Origin: Prochlorococcus sp. AG-442-B03 | GTDB lineage: Bacteria; Cyanobacteriota; Cyanobacteriia; PCC-6307; Cyanobiaceae | Assembly (NCBI GenBank): GCA_003212395.1 | Contig: QCPU01000007.1 | Coordinates: 1-64,000, forward strand | DNA length: 64,000 nt | Direction of reading: 5' to 3' | Shown here: one piece after another, positions 28,691-37,995 of the stretch | Numbering within the stretch: the stretch's first letter is position 1 | Layout of the letters: every line of letters begins with the position of its first letter | Program-made: the position numbers and the translations under genes | The notes under the pieces: model-generated | Told to the model about the DNA's origin: nothing | Seen by the model: the letters and a program-made list of their open reading frames with translations, nothing else | Database searches by the model: none

Positions 28691-29965
28691 TTACTTACTA
28701 TTCGATAATAGGATTAATCTGAGGCTGTTCAAACACACATTTACACTTAGTGTTTGAATTTCTACTCTATTTCGGTTGGAGTTAAATATTTTTTTTATAT
28801 TACTTATATGATTATTCGGTCCAGAAATTGATATATAGACAAGTCCAACCGGTTTATCTTGACTGCCTCCGTTAGGACCAGCTATTCCACTAATTGCTAT
28901 TGCCCAATCTGCTCCTAATTTCTCTTTTACATTAATTGCCATGGACTCACAAACTTCTTCAGAAACAGCACCATATTTTATAAGTTTCTCTTCAGAAATA
29001 TTTAATAATGAATTTTTTAGCTCATTACTGTAAGAAACTATACTACCTTTAAAAACTTGAGATGAGCCTGATATTGAAGTTAGTGATGAAGATAGAAGGC
29101 CTCCTGTGCAGGATTCAGCAAAAACAATAGTTTGGTTCCTCTCGGTTAATTCTTTTATTAAAACGCTAGGAAGAGTATCATTATCCTCTCCAAAAATAAA
29201 TTTCGAAAAATCTTTTTTTAATTTTTCTTTTACAGGTTTAATTATATTTTTTGCTTCTAGATGATTCTTTGCTCGCGCTGTGATTCTTAGTTTAACCTCT
29301 CCTAAGTTTGCATATGGAGCAACAGTCGGGTTTTTAAGATTTAATAGATCATTAATTTTTTCTGCAACACTAGATTCTCCAATACCTGCAAATTTAAGAG
29401 TATTTGAATAAAAAGAATAATTATCTGAGAATTTGGTTTTAATGTAATCACACGCCGTCTCTTCCCACATAGTTTTCATTTCACTTGGTACTCCAGGGAA
29501 AGTAAGAATAGTAAAACCTTTTATTGGTTCCCATATCATTCCTGGTGCAGTGCCCCTAGGGTTATTAATTATTTGAGCATTTTTTGGAAAGAGACATTGT
29601 TTCCTTAAGCTAGATGAATCTTCCTGGAGTTTTGAGTTTGACAGTTTTTGTTTAATTTCATCCCATAAGTGCGGTCTTTCAAGAAGAGTTTCATTAAAAG
29701 ATTTGGCTATTGCTTCAGTAGTTAAGTCATCTGGGGTGGGTCCCAAGCCACCAGTTGTAATTAGAAGATTACTTCTTTTGGATATTTCTTGAATTACTTT
29801 TATAATTCGATCACAATTATCACCTACAGTTGATTGCCTAAAGTGATTTAAGCCTAATAGAGATAACTGTTCAGAAATCCATTGAGCATTTGTATTTATA
29901 ATATTTCCTAAGAGTAGCTCTGTTCCAATAGAAAGAATTTCAACTCCCTTGGAGTTAGGACTCAT
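28691..29965 (-). CDS. cinA: CinA-like competence/damage-inducible protein (NMN amidohydrolase)
   Basis: 424-residue two-domain protein. The N-terminal MoaB/MogA-like domain shows [21 protein letters not shown] and [16 protein letters not shown] (FAD/ADP-ribose pyrophosphatase type). The C-terminal CinA domain has [21 protein letters not shown] and [20 protein letters not shown], typical of nicotinamide-mononucleotide deamidase that recycles pyridine nucleotides. The ATG overlaps the glyA stop by four bases (ATGA), so it is translationally coupled to glyA. Confidence 0.95.
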   Translation of the reverse strand: MSPNSKGVEILSIGTELLLGNIINTNAQWISEQLSLLGLNHFRQSTVGDNCDRIIKVIQEISKRSNLLITTGGLGPTPDDLTTEAIAKSFNETLLERPHLWDEIKQKLSNSKLQEDSSSLRKQCLFPKNAQIINNPRGTAPGMIWEPIKGFTILTFPGVPSEMKTMWEETACDYIKTKFSDNYSFYSNTLKFAGIGESSVAEKINDLLNLKNPTVAPYANLGEVKLRITARAKNHLEAKNIIKPVKEKLKKDFSKFIFGEDNDTLPSVLIKELTERNQTIVFAESCTGGLLSSSLTSISGSSQVFKGSIVSYSNELKNSLLNISEEKLIKYGAVSEEVCESMAINVKEKLGADWAIAISGIAGPNGGSQDKPVGLVYISISGPNNHISNIKKIFNSNRNRVEIQTLSVNVCLNSLRLILLSNSK

Positions 29966-31233
29966 TTAATTGATGCTTCAAGTTTGCCTTCATAAAGAGG
30001 AAAACGATTACATAATGTTAATACTCTTTCTTTACATTGACTTTCAATTAGTGAATCGTCTGGGTTAAGTAATCTATCAGCAATAATTTCGCCAATTTCA
30101 GCAAAAGCATTCTCATTAAAGCCTCTAGTAGTTAAAGCAGCAGTTCCCAACCTCAGTCCGCTGGTTACAAAAGGTGATTCAGGGTCAAATGGAACGGTAT
30201 TTTTATTTGCAGTTATATTCACTTCACTTACAAGCAAGTCAGCAATTTTACCAGTCATATTGATACTTCTTAAATCGAGTAAAACAATGTGGTTATCAGT
30301 GCCTCCACTCACGATATTGATACCTCTATTTATTAAAGTTGAAGCTAGAACTTTTGCATTTTTTATTACTTGTTGGGAATAATTAACGAAATCTGGCTGC
30401 AAGGCTTCTCCAAATGCAACTGCTTTAGCGGCAATTATATGTTCGAGGGGACCACCCTGAGTTCCAGGGAAAACAGATTTATCAAATTTCTTTCCAAATT
30501 CTGCATCTTTACATAAGATAAGTCCCCCTCTAGGCCCTCTTAGTGTTTTATGAGTAGTTGTAGTTACTACATCACAATAAGGTATTGGATTTGGGTGAAG
30601 TTTACTTGCTACAAGACCAGCAATATGTGCAATATCAGCCATTAAGAAAGCACCAACTTCATCTGCAATATTCCTAAATGATTCAAAATCGATTGTTCTT
30701 GGATAAGCAGAATATCCGCATATGATCAATTTTGGTTTTGTTTCAAGTGCTATCTCTCTTATTTCATCAAAATTTAATTCACTAGTTTCTTTATTTACTC
30801 CATAGTGAACTGCATTGAACCACTTACCACTCATATTTACTGGAGACCCATGAGTTAGGTGTCCACCATGAGATAAATCCATCCCCATGATTGTGTCGCC
30901 AGGGTTAAGTAGACTTAGGAAAACAGCAGCATTTGCCTGAGCTCCACTATGGGGTTGAACATTAGCCCAATTTGCATTAAATAATTTTTTCGCTCTCTGG
31001 ATAGCTAATTCTTCGATTTCATCAACAAATTCACATCCCCCGTAATATCTTTTTTGAGGTAATCCCTCGGCGTATTTATTTGTAAGGACGGAACCTTGAG
31101 CCTGCATAACGGCAATTGATGCGAAATTTTCGCTTGCGATTAACTCAAGATGAGTTTCCTGCCTATTTTTTTCAGAGTTGATAAAATTTGATATTACTGG
31201 ATCACTTTCTTTAAGATTTTGAAGGATATTCAT
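29962..31233 (-). CDS. glyA: Serine hydroxymethyltransferase
   Basis: PLP enzyme converting serine + tetrahydrofolate to glycine + methylene-THF, the main source of one-carbon units, including those used by ThyX. The 423-residue protein has the family start region [31 protein letters not shown] and the PLP-lysine motif [14 protein letters not shown] (Lys near residue 230). It heads the glyA-cinA-leuCD run. A tRNA-Arg gene lies 77 bases upstream on the same strand. Confidence 0.98.
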   Translation of the reverse strand: MNILQNLKESDPVISNFINSEKNRQETHLELIASENFASIAVMQAQGSVLTNKYAEGLPQKRYYGGCEFVDEIEELAIQRAKKLFNANWANVQPHSGAQANAAVFLSLLNPGDTIMGMDLSHGGHLTHGSPVNMSGKWFNAVHYGVNKETSELNFDEIREIALETKPKLIICGYSAYPRTIDFESFRNIADEVGAFLMADIAHIAGLVASKLHPNPIPYCDVVTTTTHKTLRGPRGGLILCKDAEFGKKFDKSVFPGTQGGPLEHIIAAKAVAFGEALQPDFVNYSQQVIKNAKVLASTLINRGINIVSGGTDNHIVLLDLRSINMTGKIADLLVSEVNITANKNTVPFDPESPFVTSGLRLGTAALTTRGFNENAFAEIGEIIADRLLNPDDSLIESQCKERVLTLCNRFPLYEGKLEASIK

Positions 31234-31310
31234 TGAATTTGATAAGTAATAACCATAATATAAACGATATTTTTTAGAAAAATATAAAAAGAATATTTCA
31301 GAATTTTAAA

Positions 31311-31384
31311 CGCGCCTGGAGAGATTCGAACTCCCGACACCCTGATCCGTAGTCAGGTGCTCTAATCCACTGAGCTACAGGCGC
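31311..31384 (-). tRNA. tRNA-Arg (anticodon ACG)
   Basis: 74-base class I tRNA. The acceptor GCGCCTG pairs with CAGGCGC, discriminator G. The anticodon stem CCTGA/TCAGG holds loop CTACGGA, giving anticodon ACG, whose A34 is normally edited to inosine by TadA. The T-arm contains GAGTTCGAATCTC. CCA is not encoded. Confidence 0.97.
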
Positions 31385-31440
31385 ATAATTATGTAATATC
31401 TCTGTTTCAGGGTCTCTTAGTCAACTAGATTTCGGGTAAA

Positions 31441-31722
31441 ATGTCTATTATTAACAATCTTATTATTAATATGCCTATAAAGTGGTACGGAAATGGTGAT
31501 TTAGAAGATCCTATCTATAAACATTTTTCTCGAATAGTAAATTTTGTTATTCACTGCATGATATTTACTGCGATTGTAAGTGGCACTTGGCTTTTAAAAG
31601 AGATTAAATATGAAATCGGCTATTTTAATAATTTTGCAATTGTCTGGTCAGTTCTTTTGGCCTCCCATTTACTTTTCGTTATTATAAAAAAACCTAAAGA
31701 TACTTCAAAACAATCAACTTAA
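31441..31722 (+). CDS. Small two-helix membrane protein, function unknown
   Basis: 93-residue protein with two membrane helices, about 31-50 (IVNFVIHCMIFTAIVSGTWL) and 62-82 (NNFAIVWSVLLASHLLFVII), and a lysine-rich end. The start could be the ATG at 31441 or the one ten codons later (MPIKWYGNGDLEDPIY). It precedes the DUF3181 gene by 14 bases on the same strand, so the two probably form an operon. I do not recognise the family; it may be specific to marine picocyanobacteria. Confidence 0.65.
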   Translation: MSIINNLIINMPIKWYGNGDLEDPIYKHFSRIVNFVIHCMIFTAIVSGTWLLKEIKYEIGYFNNFAIVWSVLLASHLLFVIIKKPKDTSKQST

Positions 31723-31736
31723 ATAAATTTATATTT

Positions 31737-32027
31737 ATGGACTCTCAGATACGTATAAGTGATCTAGAAAATGTTATTTCTGAAAAGGTTTTTATTAAAA
31801 TAGAAAAGTGGAATTTGTATCTTGGAGACGCTGGCCTAGCTAGGCATCTTGCTATTGAATGTATCAGCAATAAAGATCAAGGCCCATTGGAGGCTGCAAA
31901 ATTAAGTTTGAAAGCAATAAATGTAAAAGTAGGGGACGGTGTTAATAGTATTCCACTGATTAATTTAATCACTAACTCACAAATTCTAGAATTAGAGGAG
32001 ATTTTGGAAAGTTTTTTTAAAAACTAA
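31737..32027 (+). CDS. Small cyanobacterial protein, DUF3181 family
   Basis: 96-residue soluble protein with alternating helical and beta segments. The pattern IEKWNLYLGDAGLARHLAIECISNKDQGPLEAAKLSLKAI agrees with the DUF3181 family of cyanobacteria from memory; function unknown. There is no signal peptide. It lies 14 bases after the two-helix membrane gene and its 3' end overlaps convergent murJ by four bases. Confidence 0.75.
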   Translation: MDSQIRISDLENVISEKVFIKIEKWNLYLGDAGLARHLAIECISNKDQGPLEAAKLSLKAINVKVGDGVNSIPLINLITNSQILELEEILESFFKN

Positions 32028-33580
32028 ATCTCTTTTTTTGAAACTTTAAATTTATTTACTTTTAAGAATTTAGTAATTAAAAAATAAATAATAAAAAAAG
32101 TTAATGACTCAAGCATTAAAACAAAAAGTTTTTCAATAAAAGTATTGAGTTGAGGGACAGTTTGGAAAATTGAAAAACAAGTATAGCCTGTAATTGTAGC
32201 TGATAAAGAAATCAAGAGAATCTTTACGAATAAAAGGGAAAAAGGTAAACGGAGGTTGTTATTTTTCAAATTAATGGAAAGAATACAGCAAATAATAAAG
32301 TTTACTGCTGCTGAAGATAAAATTATTCCTTCAATTTCCAAGTTATAAGGTGTCAAAACTCTTATCAAAATCCAATCAAAAAAGATATTCGCCAAAATTC
32401 CTAAGAGAGACAATTTGAAAGGTAATTTAGTTTTTTCAATTGAATAATAAGTTCTTACTAATAGGTCTCTGTAAAGATAAAAAGGGACCCCAACTGAATA
32501 TGCAATTAAAATTTTTCTTACTTCGTTAACTGCTTTGAAATCAAAAGCTCCTCTTTGAAATGCTAATTGTACTATTTGATTATTGAAAGTTATAAAAAAG
32601 GCAGTTAAGAAAATAGTTGTTAAAAAACAATATTCTATTGCTATAGTCAAATTATTTCCTAACTTTACATAATTTTTATCTGATTTTAACTTTGAAAATT
32701 TTGTTAATAGCGGCAAGATTAAAGAGTTTGATAAAATGCCGAGTGGTGCTTGTATCAGAAAGTTACCATATGCTAATCCTGATGCTGCTCCTTGAAAGCT
32801 TGAAGCGAAAAACATATCTACATATACATTGATTTGCCCAAGGCCAGATGAAATACATGCAGGCAGAATTAGATTAAGAATTCTTTTTTCTTCTTTGATA
32901 AAGGAATCAAAATTGGAATTAAATCTTAATAAGCCAATCTTATTTATTACCCATATTTGAATGAAAAATTGTATTAACGTTCCGAATAATGTTGCAGAAG
33001 CAAGTAAAGCAGAAGATGGAAGAAAAGTTGTATTATTTTTACTTGAAATCCAACTTAATAAAATAAAAAAAATAATTGTAACGCTTATGATGGCTGGACT
33101 AATGCTTGAGATTAAAAATTTATTTCTAGAATTAAGGGCCCCAAAACTCAAACCTATAAAACCTGATAAAGGTATACAAGGAGTAAGTATTCTTAATTGA
33201 AAAGTTGAGATAGATTTTGCTTCATTACTTAAATTTGGACCTATTAAATTAATTAAAAGACTTGCGTTAAAGTATATAAACAATCCCAATAAAATTAATA
33301 TTAGAGTTAGTTTTATGCTTACTTGTGTTAGCACAACGCCACTATCTCTATTTTTAATAGGAGTTAAAACTGCAACAACAGCATTGTGAAATGGGCCATT
33401 AATACCTCCAATAATTATTAAAAAGAAGCTTGGAATAATATAGGCATAATTAAATGCGTCATATGTTATTCCTATGCCAAAAGCGGCAGCAATAAATGCT
33501 TCTCTCGTAAAACCAACTAATTTACTAAGACCAGTGCCAAGAGAAATTGAAAAAACATTATTTTTAAAATATGAATTCAT
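32024..33580 (-). CDS. murJ: Lipid II flippase MurJ (MviN)
   Basis: Polytopic MOP-superfamily membrane protein that flips the peptidoglycan precursor lipid II across the plasma membrane. The 518-residue protein has about 14 hydrophobic segments. The N-terminal [41 protein letters not shown] carries the MurJ pattern of Arg in TREAFIA and a DAF motif, and [19 protein letters not shown] matches the conserved R-x-x-Y-x-x-.-.T region. It is divergent from sfsA with a 69-base spacer, and the stop overlaps the DUF3181 gene by four bases. Confidence 0.94.
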   Translation of the reverse strand: MNSYFKNNVFSISLGTGLSKLVGFTREAFIAAAFGIGITYDAFNYAYIIPSFFLIIIGGINGPFHNAVVAVLTPIKNRDSGVVLTQVSIKLTLILILLGLFIYFNASLLINLIGPNLSNEAKSISTFQLRILTPCIPLSGFIGLSFGALNSRNKFLISSISPAIISVTIIFFILLSWISSKNNTTFLPSSALLASATLFGTLIQFFIQIWVINKIGLLRFNSNFDSFIKEEKRILNLILPACISSGLGQINVYVDMFFASSFQGAASGLAYGNFLIQAPLGILSNSLILPLLTKFSKLKSDKNYVKLGNNLTIAIEYCFLTTIFLTAFFITFNNQIVQLAFQRGAFDFKAVNEVRKILIAYSVGVPFYLYRDLLVRTYYSIEKTKLPFKLSLLGILANIFFDWILIRVLTPYNLEIEGIILSSAAVNFIICCILSINLKNNNLRLPFSLLFVKILLISLSATITGYTCFSIFQTVPQLNTFIEKLFVLMLESLTFFIIYFLITKFLKVNKFKVSKKEI

Positions 33581-33649
33581 TTACTGGTTTTTTTCAAACA
33601 TTCTTCAATAAGATTCAATTATATTTGTTTTTTAACTAATTACAATTTC

Positions 33650-34390
33650 ATGAAAGAGAGGATAATTGAATTTGATCCACTAATTGAAGGGGTTTTAATT
33701 AAAAGGTATAAAAGGTTTCTTGCAGATATTAAATTAGAGAGTGGAGAGGTAATAACTGCACATTGTGCTAATACAGGTCCAATGAAGGGACTTTTGAGTG
33801 AGGGAGCAAAAGTAAGAATAAGTATTTCCCCTTCTCCAAAAAGAAAATTACCTTTTACTTGGGAACAGATATGTGTGTTTGACGCAAAAAATGAAGAGGT
33901 TTGGGTGGGTATTAATACTTTATTTGCAAATAAGTTAATCAGAAAGGTTATTGAGAAAAATCTACTAAGCGAAATAATAGGTGAAATAGAGACAATTAAA
34001 TCTGAAGTTCCTTATGGAAAAGATAAAAAAAGCAGAATTGACTTTTTTTTAACTCCAAAATCTTCAAATCCTGATAAACGAAACATTTACATAGAGGTTA
34101 AAAATACGACTTGGATTAAAGGAAATGTAGCGCTATTCCCAGATACGGTAACGAAAAGAGGCCAAAAACACCTCATTGAATTAAAGGAATTAATACCTGA
34201 AAGCAAAAGTGTTTTAGTACTTTGTATTACAAGAAAAGACGCTTGTTTTTTTGCCCCTGGAGACGACGCAGATCCCTTATATGGCAATCTTTTTAGAGAA
34301 TCTTTAGGTTCAGGAATGATAACGATTCCATGTTCCTTTGAATTTCACAAAGACCATGTATCATGGAATGGAATTAAACCTTTGAAATAA
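33650..34390 (+). CDS. sfsA: Sugar fermentation stimulation protein homolog SfsA
   Basis: 246-residue protein of the SfsA family, which has an OB-fold N-terminal part and a nuclease-like C-terminal domain. Visible motifs are [23 protein letters not shown] (about 39-49), the acidic SRIDFFL and [29 protein letters not shown], whose D...E-x-K pattern resembles PD-(D/E)xK nucleases, though no clear function has been assigned to the family. The gene is complete, starts with ATG and is divergent from murJ. It is followed by the 181-base regulatory region of amt1. Confidence 0.93.
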   Translation: MKERIIEFDPLIEGVLIKRYKRFLADIKLESGEVITAHCANTGPMKGLLSEGAKVRISISPSPKRKLPFTWEQICVFDAKNEEVWVGINTLFANKLIRKVIEKNLLSEIIGEIETIKSEVPYGKDKKSRIDFFLTPKSSNPDKRNIYIEVKNTTWIKGNVALFPDTVTKRGQKHLIELKELIPESKSVLVLCITRKDACFFAPGDDADPLYGNLFRESLGSGMITIPCSFEFHKDHVSWNGIKPLK

Positions 34391-34474
34391 ATAAAATCTT
34401 GATATTTTGAAACTCTTAGAAAAAAAATTTTTTTAATTTAACAAAAATAGTTTTGGGATGCAACTATAAAATTC

Positions 34475-34488
34475 GTAACAACGACTAC
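34475..34488 (+). promoter_or_regulatory. NtcA binding box of amt1
   Basis: GTAACAACGACTAC is an exact match to the NtcA consensus GTA-N8-TAC. A -10-like CAAAAT at 34512-34517 follows after 23 bases, so the box is centred near -42 from a start around 34524. This is the geometry of NtcA-activated promoters. The next gene is the ammonium transporter amt1, a known NtcA target in cyanobacteria. Confidence 0.8.
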
Positions 34489-34530
34489 TAGACACTAATA
34501 AGTTTTTTGAGCAAAATTGAATATGAAAGG

Positions 34531-34552
34531 AAACAGCACAAGCTGTTTTTTT
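34531..34552 (+). terminator. Terminator-like hairpin in amt1 leader
   Basis: AAACAGC (34531-34537) pairs perfectly with GCTGTTT (34542-34548) around loop ACAA, and the stem runs into seven consecutive T (34546-34552). It ends 19 bases before the amt1 ATG and, if transcription begins near 34524, lies within the first 30 bases of the message. It could be a leader attenuator, the end of a short RNA, or a translation-control hairpin. Confidence 0.5.
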
Positions 34553-34571
34553 GCAGATCTAATTTTTTTTT

Positions 34572-36044
34572 ATGACCACTGCTTTGCAAACGCCTCAAAG
34601 GCGCTCTAGGTCCAAATTACAAGATGCAAGTCTTGTAAATGGACCTATGCTCCTTTTGAGGAGTATTCGAGGATTTAGTTCAAACCGCTCTATGTTGTGG
34701 CTTGCGACTGTTCCTTTGGCTTTGTTTGGTTTAGGTATTTTTAATCTTTCAGCTCATGCTGCTGATTTCCCTGAACTTAACGCAGCTTTTTTAGCCAATA
34801 ATCTATGGCTTTTAATCGCAACAATTTTAGTTATCTTCATGAACGCTGGTTTCGCTATGGTTGAAGCTGGCATGTGTAGATCTAAAAATGCTGTTAATAT
34901 TCTCGCCAAAAACCTTTTTGTATTTGCTCTTGCAGTAACAGCATATTGGGTTGTTGGTTACAAAATAATGTATGGCGACAGCGTCTTAGGAGGTTGGTTC
35001 TACTGGGGTGGATTCTTCTTTGACCCTGAAGTTACACCAGATATGGTTACTGATGGATCTTTGGTTCCTACAGTCGACTTCCTTTTCCAATCTGCTTTTG
35101 CAGGAACAGCAGCAACTATTGTTTCTGGACTTGTTGCTGAAAGAGTCAAATTCGGAGAATTTGTTGTATTCGCATTAGTTCTTACTGCAGTAATTTATCC
35201 AATTGCTGGAAGTTGGGAATGGAATGGTGGCTGGTTAAATTCAGTCTCTGGAGCACCAGAATTTATTGATTTCGCCGGTTCTTCTATTGTTCACTCAGTA
35301 GGAGCTTGGGCAGGTTTAGTTGGAGCAATGCTTCTTGGACCTAGAATTGGTAAATTTGTTGATGGTAAACCTCAAGCAATGCCAGGCCATAATATGGCTA
35401 TTGCTACATTGGGAGCACTTATCCTTTGGATAGGTTGGTATGGATTTAATCCAGGCTCACAGCTTGCAATGGATCAATGGGTTCCTTACGTAGCTGTAAC
35501 AACTACACTAGCTGCTGCTGGCGGAGGTATAGCTGCAACAATACTTTCTACACTTACTTCAGGAAAGCCTGATTTGACAATGATCATAAATGGCATACTT
35601 GCAGGTTTGGTAAGTATCACTGCAGGATGTGGCAACCTAACAATGGTTGGCTCATGGGTAGCAGGATTTATTGGTGGAATTATTGTTGTATTCTCTGTAG
35701 CTGCATTAGATGCTGCTGAAATAGATGATCCTGTTGGAGCATTTTCAGTTCACGGTGTCTGTGGAGTTTGGGGAACTGTTGTTATAGGCCTTTGGGGCTA
35801 TGATATTCAGGGTTCCGGTGCGGGTATTGGATTATTTAATGGCGGAGGAATTGGCCAATTAGGTATTCAAGCACTGGGCGCAGGAGCTTATGCTATCTGG
35901 ACAATTGTGACCTGCTGGATAGCTTGGTCTATAATTGGAGGACTATTTGGAGGAATCCGAGTATCTGAAGAGGAAGAGACTCAAGGTTTAGATATAGGAG
36001 AGCATGGAATGGAAGCATATCCAGACTTTGCATCTGCTAAGTAA
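34572..36044 (+). CDS. amt1: Ammonium transporter Amt1
   Basis: High-affinity ammonium channel of the Amt/Mep/Rh family in the plasma membrane. The 490-residue protein has an N-terminal Arg/Ser-rich stretch of about 40 residues, a hydrophobic signal-like segment ending SAHA (about 41-63), and 11 membrane helices. Visible landmarks are FAGTAATIVSGLVAERVKF, the twin histidines of the pore (H239 in SIVHSVGAW; H393 in FSVHGVCG) and the GxxWxGWYGFNPGS region. The start could instead be the internal ATG at 34692 (MLWLATVPLA), which would give a standard signal peptide. A perfect NtcA box lies upstream, and a strong terminator follows. Confidence 0.96.
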   Translation: MTTALQTPQRRSRSKLQDASLVNGPMLLLRSIRGFSSNRSMLWLATVPLALFGLGIFNLSAHAADFPELNAAFLANNLWLLIATILVIFMNAGFAMVEAGMCRSKNAVNILAKNLFVFALAVTAYWVVGYKIMYGDSVLGGWFYWGGFFFDPEVTPDMVTDGSLVPTVDFLFQSAFAGTAATIVSGLVAERVKFGEFVVFALVLTAVIYPIAGSWEWNGGWLNSVSGAPEFIDFAGSSIVHSVGAWAGLVGAMLLGPRIGKFVDGKPQAMPGHNMAIATLGALILWIGWYGFNPGSQLAMDQWVPYVAVTTTLAAAGGGIAATILSTLTSGKPDLTMIINGILAGLVSITAGCGNLTMVGSWVAGFIGGIIVVFSVAALDAAEIDDPVGAFSVHGVCGVWGTVVIGLWGYDIQGSGAGIGLFNGGGIGQLGIQALGAGAYAIWTIVTCWIAWSIIGGLFGGIRVSEEEETQGLDIGEHGMEAYPDFASAK

Positions 36045-36067
36045 TCTAACTTACAATTTACTAGAGG

Positions 36068-36098
36068 AACCTGACTAATGTCAGGTTTCTTTTTTTTT
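36068..36098 (+). terminator. Intrinsic terminator of amt1
   Basis: AACCTGAC (36068-36075) pairs with GTCAGGTT (36080-36087) around a four-base TAAT loop, followed by TCTTTTTTTTT. It lies 24 bases after the amt1 stop and ahead of ispH, separating the two genes. Confidence 0.9.
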
Positions 36099-36130
36099 AC
36101 GAAAAATTATTAAAAATGTAGTAATATCTA

Positions 36131-37330
36131 ATGATGGACACTCAAGCTTTTAGAAGATCTCTTCATCATTCTGACAGATATAATAGAAGGGGTTTCGATT
36201 CTCCAACAAAAAGAGCTCAAGCATTAGAAGAAGCTTACCAAAGTGATTTGATAAGTTCTATCAGGGATAATGGTTTTAAATATACTAAAGGCAGGCTAAA
36301 TATTAAGTTGGCCCAAGCCTTTGGCTTCTGTTGGGGAGTCGAGAGAGCTGTAGCAATGGCTTATGAAACTAGAAGACATTACCCTAACGAGAATATTTGG
36401 ATAACAAACGAAATAATTCATAATCCCTCGGTTAATGATCATTTAAGAAAAATGAATGTAAAATTCATTTCAGCTAAAAATGGAATTAAAGATTTTTCAT
36501 CAGTTTCTAATGGGGATGTAGTTATACTGCCCGCTTTCGGAGCTACTGTTCAAGAAATGAAACTCCTTCATGAGAAAGGTTGTCATATCATTGATACAAC
36601 TTGTCCATGGGTTTCTAAGGTCTGGCATACGGTCGAGAAACATAAAAAACATGTTTTTACATCTATTATTCATGGAAAATTTAAGCATGAAGAAACTCTC
36701 GCTACTAGTTCATTTGCAGATAAATATTTAGTTGTACTTGATTTAGAAGAAGCAAATTATGTATCTCAATACATTATGGGTAGAGGTAATAAAAATGAAT
36801 TTATGAATAAATTTGCTAAAGCTTGTTCTAATGGATTTGATCCTGATAAAGATTTAGATAGAGTCGGAGTTGCTAATCAGACGACTATGCTTAAAAGTGA
36901 AACCGAAGAAATTGGAAAAGTTTTTGAAAGAACGATGTTAAAAAAATTTGGACCAGAAAATTTAAATAGTCACTTTTTAGCTTTTAATACTATTTGTGAT
37001 GCAACTGAAGAAAGACAGGATGCAATGTTCTCTTTGGTTGATGAAGACCTTGATATTCTTGTGGTTATAGGAGGCTTCAATTCTTCCAATACTACTCACT
37101 TACAAGAAATAGCTATTACTAAAAATATTTCTTCTTTTCACATAGACACGCCGGAAAGGATATCAGTTGAAGAAAACTCAATATTACATAAACCACTAGG
37201 ATTAGATTTAGAACTTAAAAATAATTTTTTACCTAGTGGAAAAATTAATGTTGGAATTACTTCAGGTGCATCTACTCCTGATAAGGTTGTTGCAGATGTT
37301 ATTGAAAAGTTAATTGATATTGCTTCCTGA
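36131..37330 (+). CDS. ispH: 4-hydroxy-3-methylbut-2-enyl diphosphate reductase
   Basis: Last enzyme of the MEP isoprenoid pathway, an iron-sulfur protein making IPP and DMAPP, the precursors of carotenoids and the chlorophyll phytyl tail. The 399-residue protein is of the longer cyanobacterial/plant type. Three cluster cysteines are seen in [12 protein letters not shown] (C67), [11 protein letters not shown] (about 157) and [11 protein letters not shown] (about 289). [10 protein letters not shown] closes the active site near the C-terminus. It starts with ATG after the amt1 terminator; a tandem ATG-ATG gives a one-residue uncertainty in the start. Confidence 0.96.
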   Translation: MMDTQAFRRSLHHSDRYNRRGFDSPTKRAQALEEAYQSDLISSIRDNGFKYTKGRLNIKLAQAFGFCWGVERAVAMAYETRRHYPNENIWITNEIIHNPSVNDHLRKMNVKFISAKNGIKDFSSVSNGDVVILPAFGATVQEMKLLHEKGCHIIDTTCPWVSKVWHTVEKHKKHVFTSIIHGKFKHEETLATSSFADKYLVVLDLEEANYVSQYIMGRGNKNEFMNKFAKACSNGFDPDKDLDRVGVANQTTMLKSETEEIGKVFERTMLKKFGPENLNSHFLAFNTICDATEERQDAMFSLVDEDLDILVVIGGFNSSNTTHLQEIAITKNISSFHIDTPERISVEENSILHKPLGLDLELKNNFLPSGKINVGITSGASTPDKVVADVIEKLIDIAS

Positions 37331-37433
37331 TTTATAGTCGCATTTATAACTTTGCTTAATTTTTTTAATTTATTAGTCAGATAATTCCAAAAGAACTACT
37401 TTATTAACTAGAATAATGAAAAATTAATGTTGT

Positions 37434-37994
37434 ATGGAAGACAAAGCGCAAACTAATCAGGTTCAAACTGCAAGTATGAATAGAACTAAAGCTCCCCAGA
37501 AAGTTGAAGTTGTAGTTGCTAACTCAACTTCAGGTTCTGAAGTAAATATTCTTGGAGAACTTTCAATTTTTGTTTTAAGAATAGGTTTTTGCGCTTTGAT
37601 GATTCATCATGGCTTAGAGAAACTTCAGGATCCTCAGGGTTTTGCTGAATTTGTAGTTGGTAAATACTTCCCATTTTTACCAGGTGATCCTGTTATTTGG
37701 ACTTTTGGAGCTGCAATTACCCAATTAGTCTGCCCATTAGGATTAGCTACAGGGATTTTTGCAAGGCTTTCTTCTCTTGGTTTATTCTCCACAATGGCAT
37801 TTGCTGTTTATTTTCATCTCCTAGATACTGGACTAGAAGGTTTTCCTTTGGCAGTGGTTGAAGGACATAATTATGCTTTCGAATTGTCTTTTATATATGC
37901 GGCTATTTCTCTCTACTTTCTATGCGCAGGTCCAGGCAGGCTTTCTTTATTCAGAAAAACTAATAAGATTACATATTATCCAAAATCAACATAA
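37434..37994 (+). CDS. DoxX family membrane protein
   Basis: 186-residue protein with a polar N-terminal 40 residues and four membrane helices (about 43-60, 88-108, 110-130 and 142-165). The pattern FVLRIGFCALMIHHGLEKLQDPQGFAEFV and the second half with FARLSSLGLFSTMAFAVYFHLL fit the DoxX/SURF4-like superfamily. DoxX proteins take part in respiratory or redox membrane complexes, but the role of this one is unknown. It converges with purH, one base between stop codons. The spacer after ispH has an A+T-rich -10-like TAGAATAAT near 37411. Confidence 0.85.
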   Translation: MEDKAQTNQVQTASMNRTKAPQKVEVVVANSTSGSEVNILGELSIFVLRIGFCALMIHHGLEKLQDPQGFAEFVVGKYFPFLPGDPVIWTFGAAITQLVCPLGLATGIFARLSSLGLFSTMAFAVYFHLLDTGLEGFPLAVVEGHNYAFELSFIYAAISLYFLCAGPGRLSLFRKTNKITYYPKST

Positions 37995-37995
37995 C

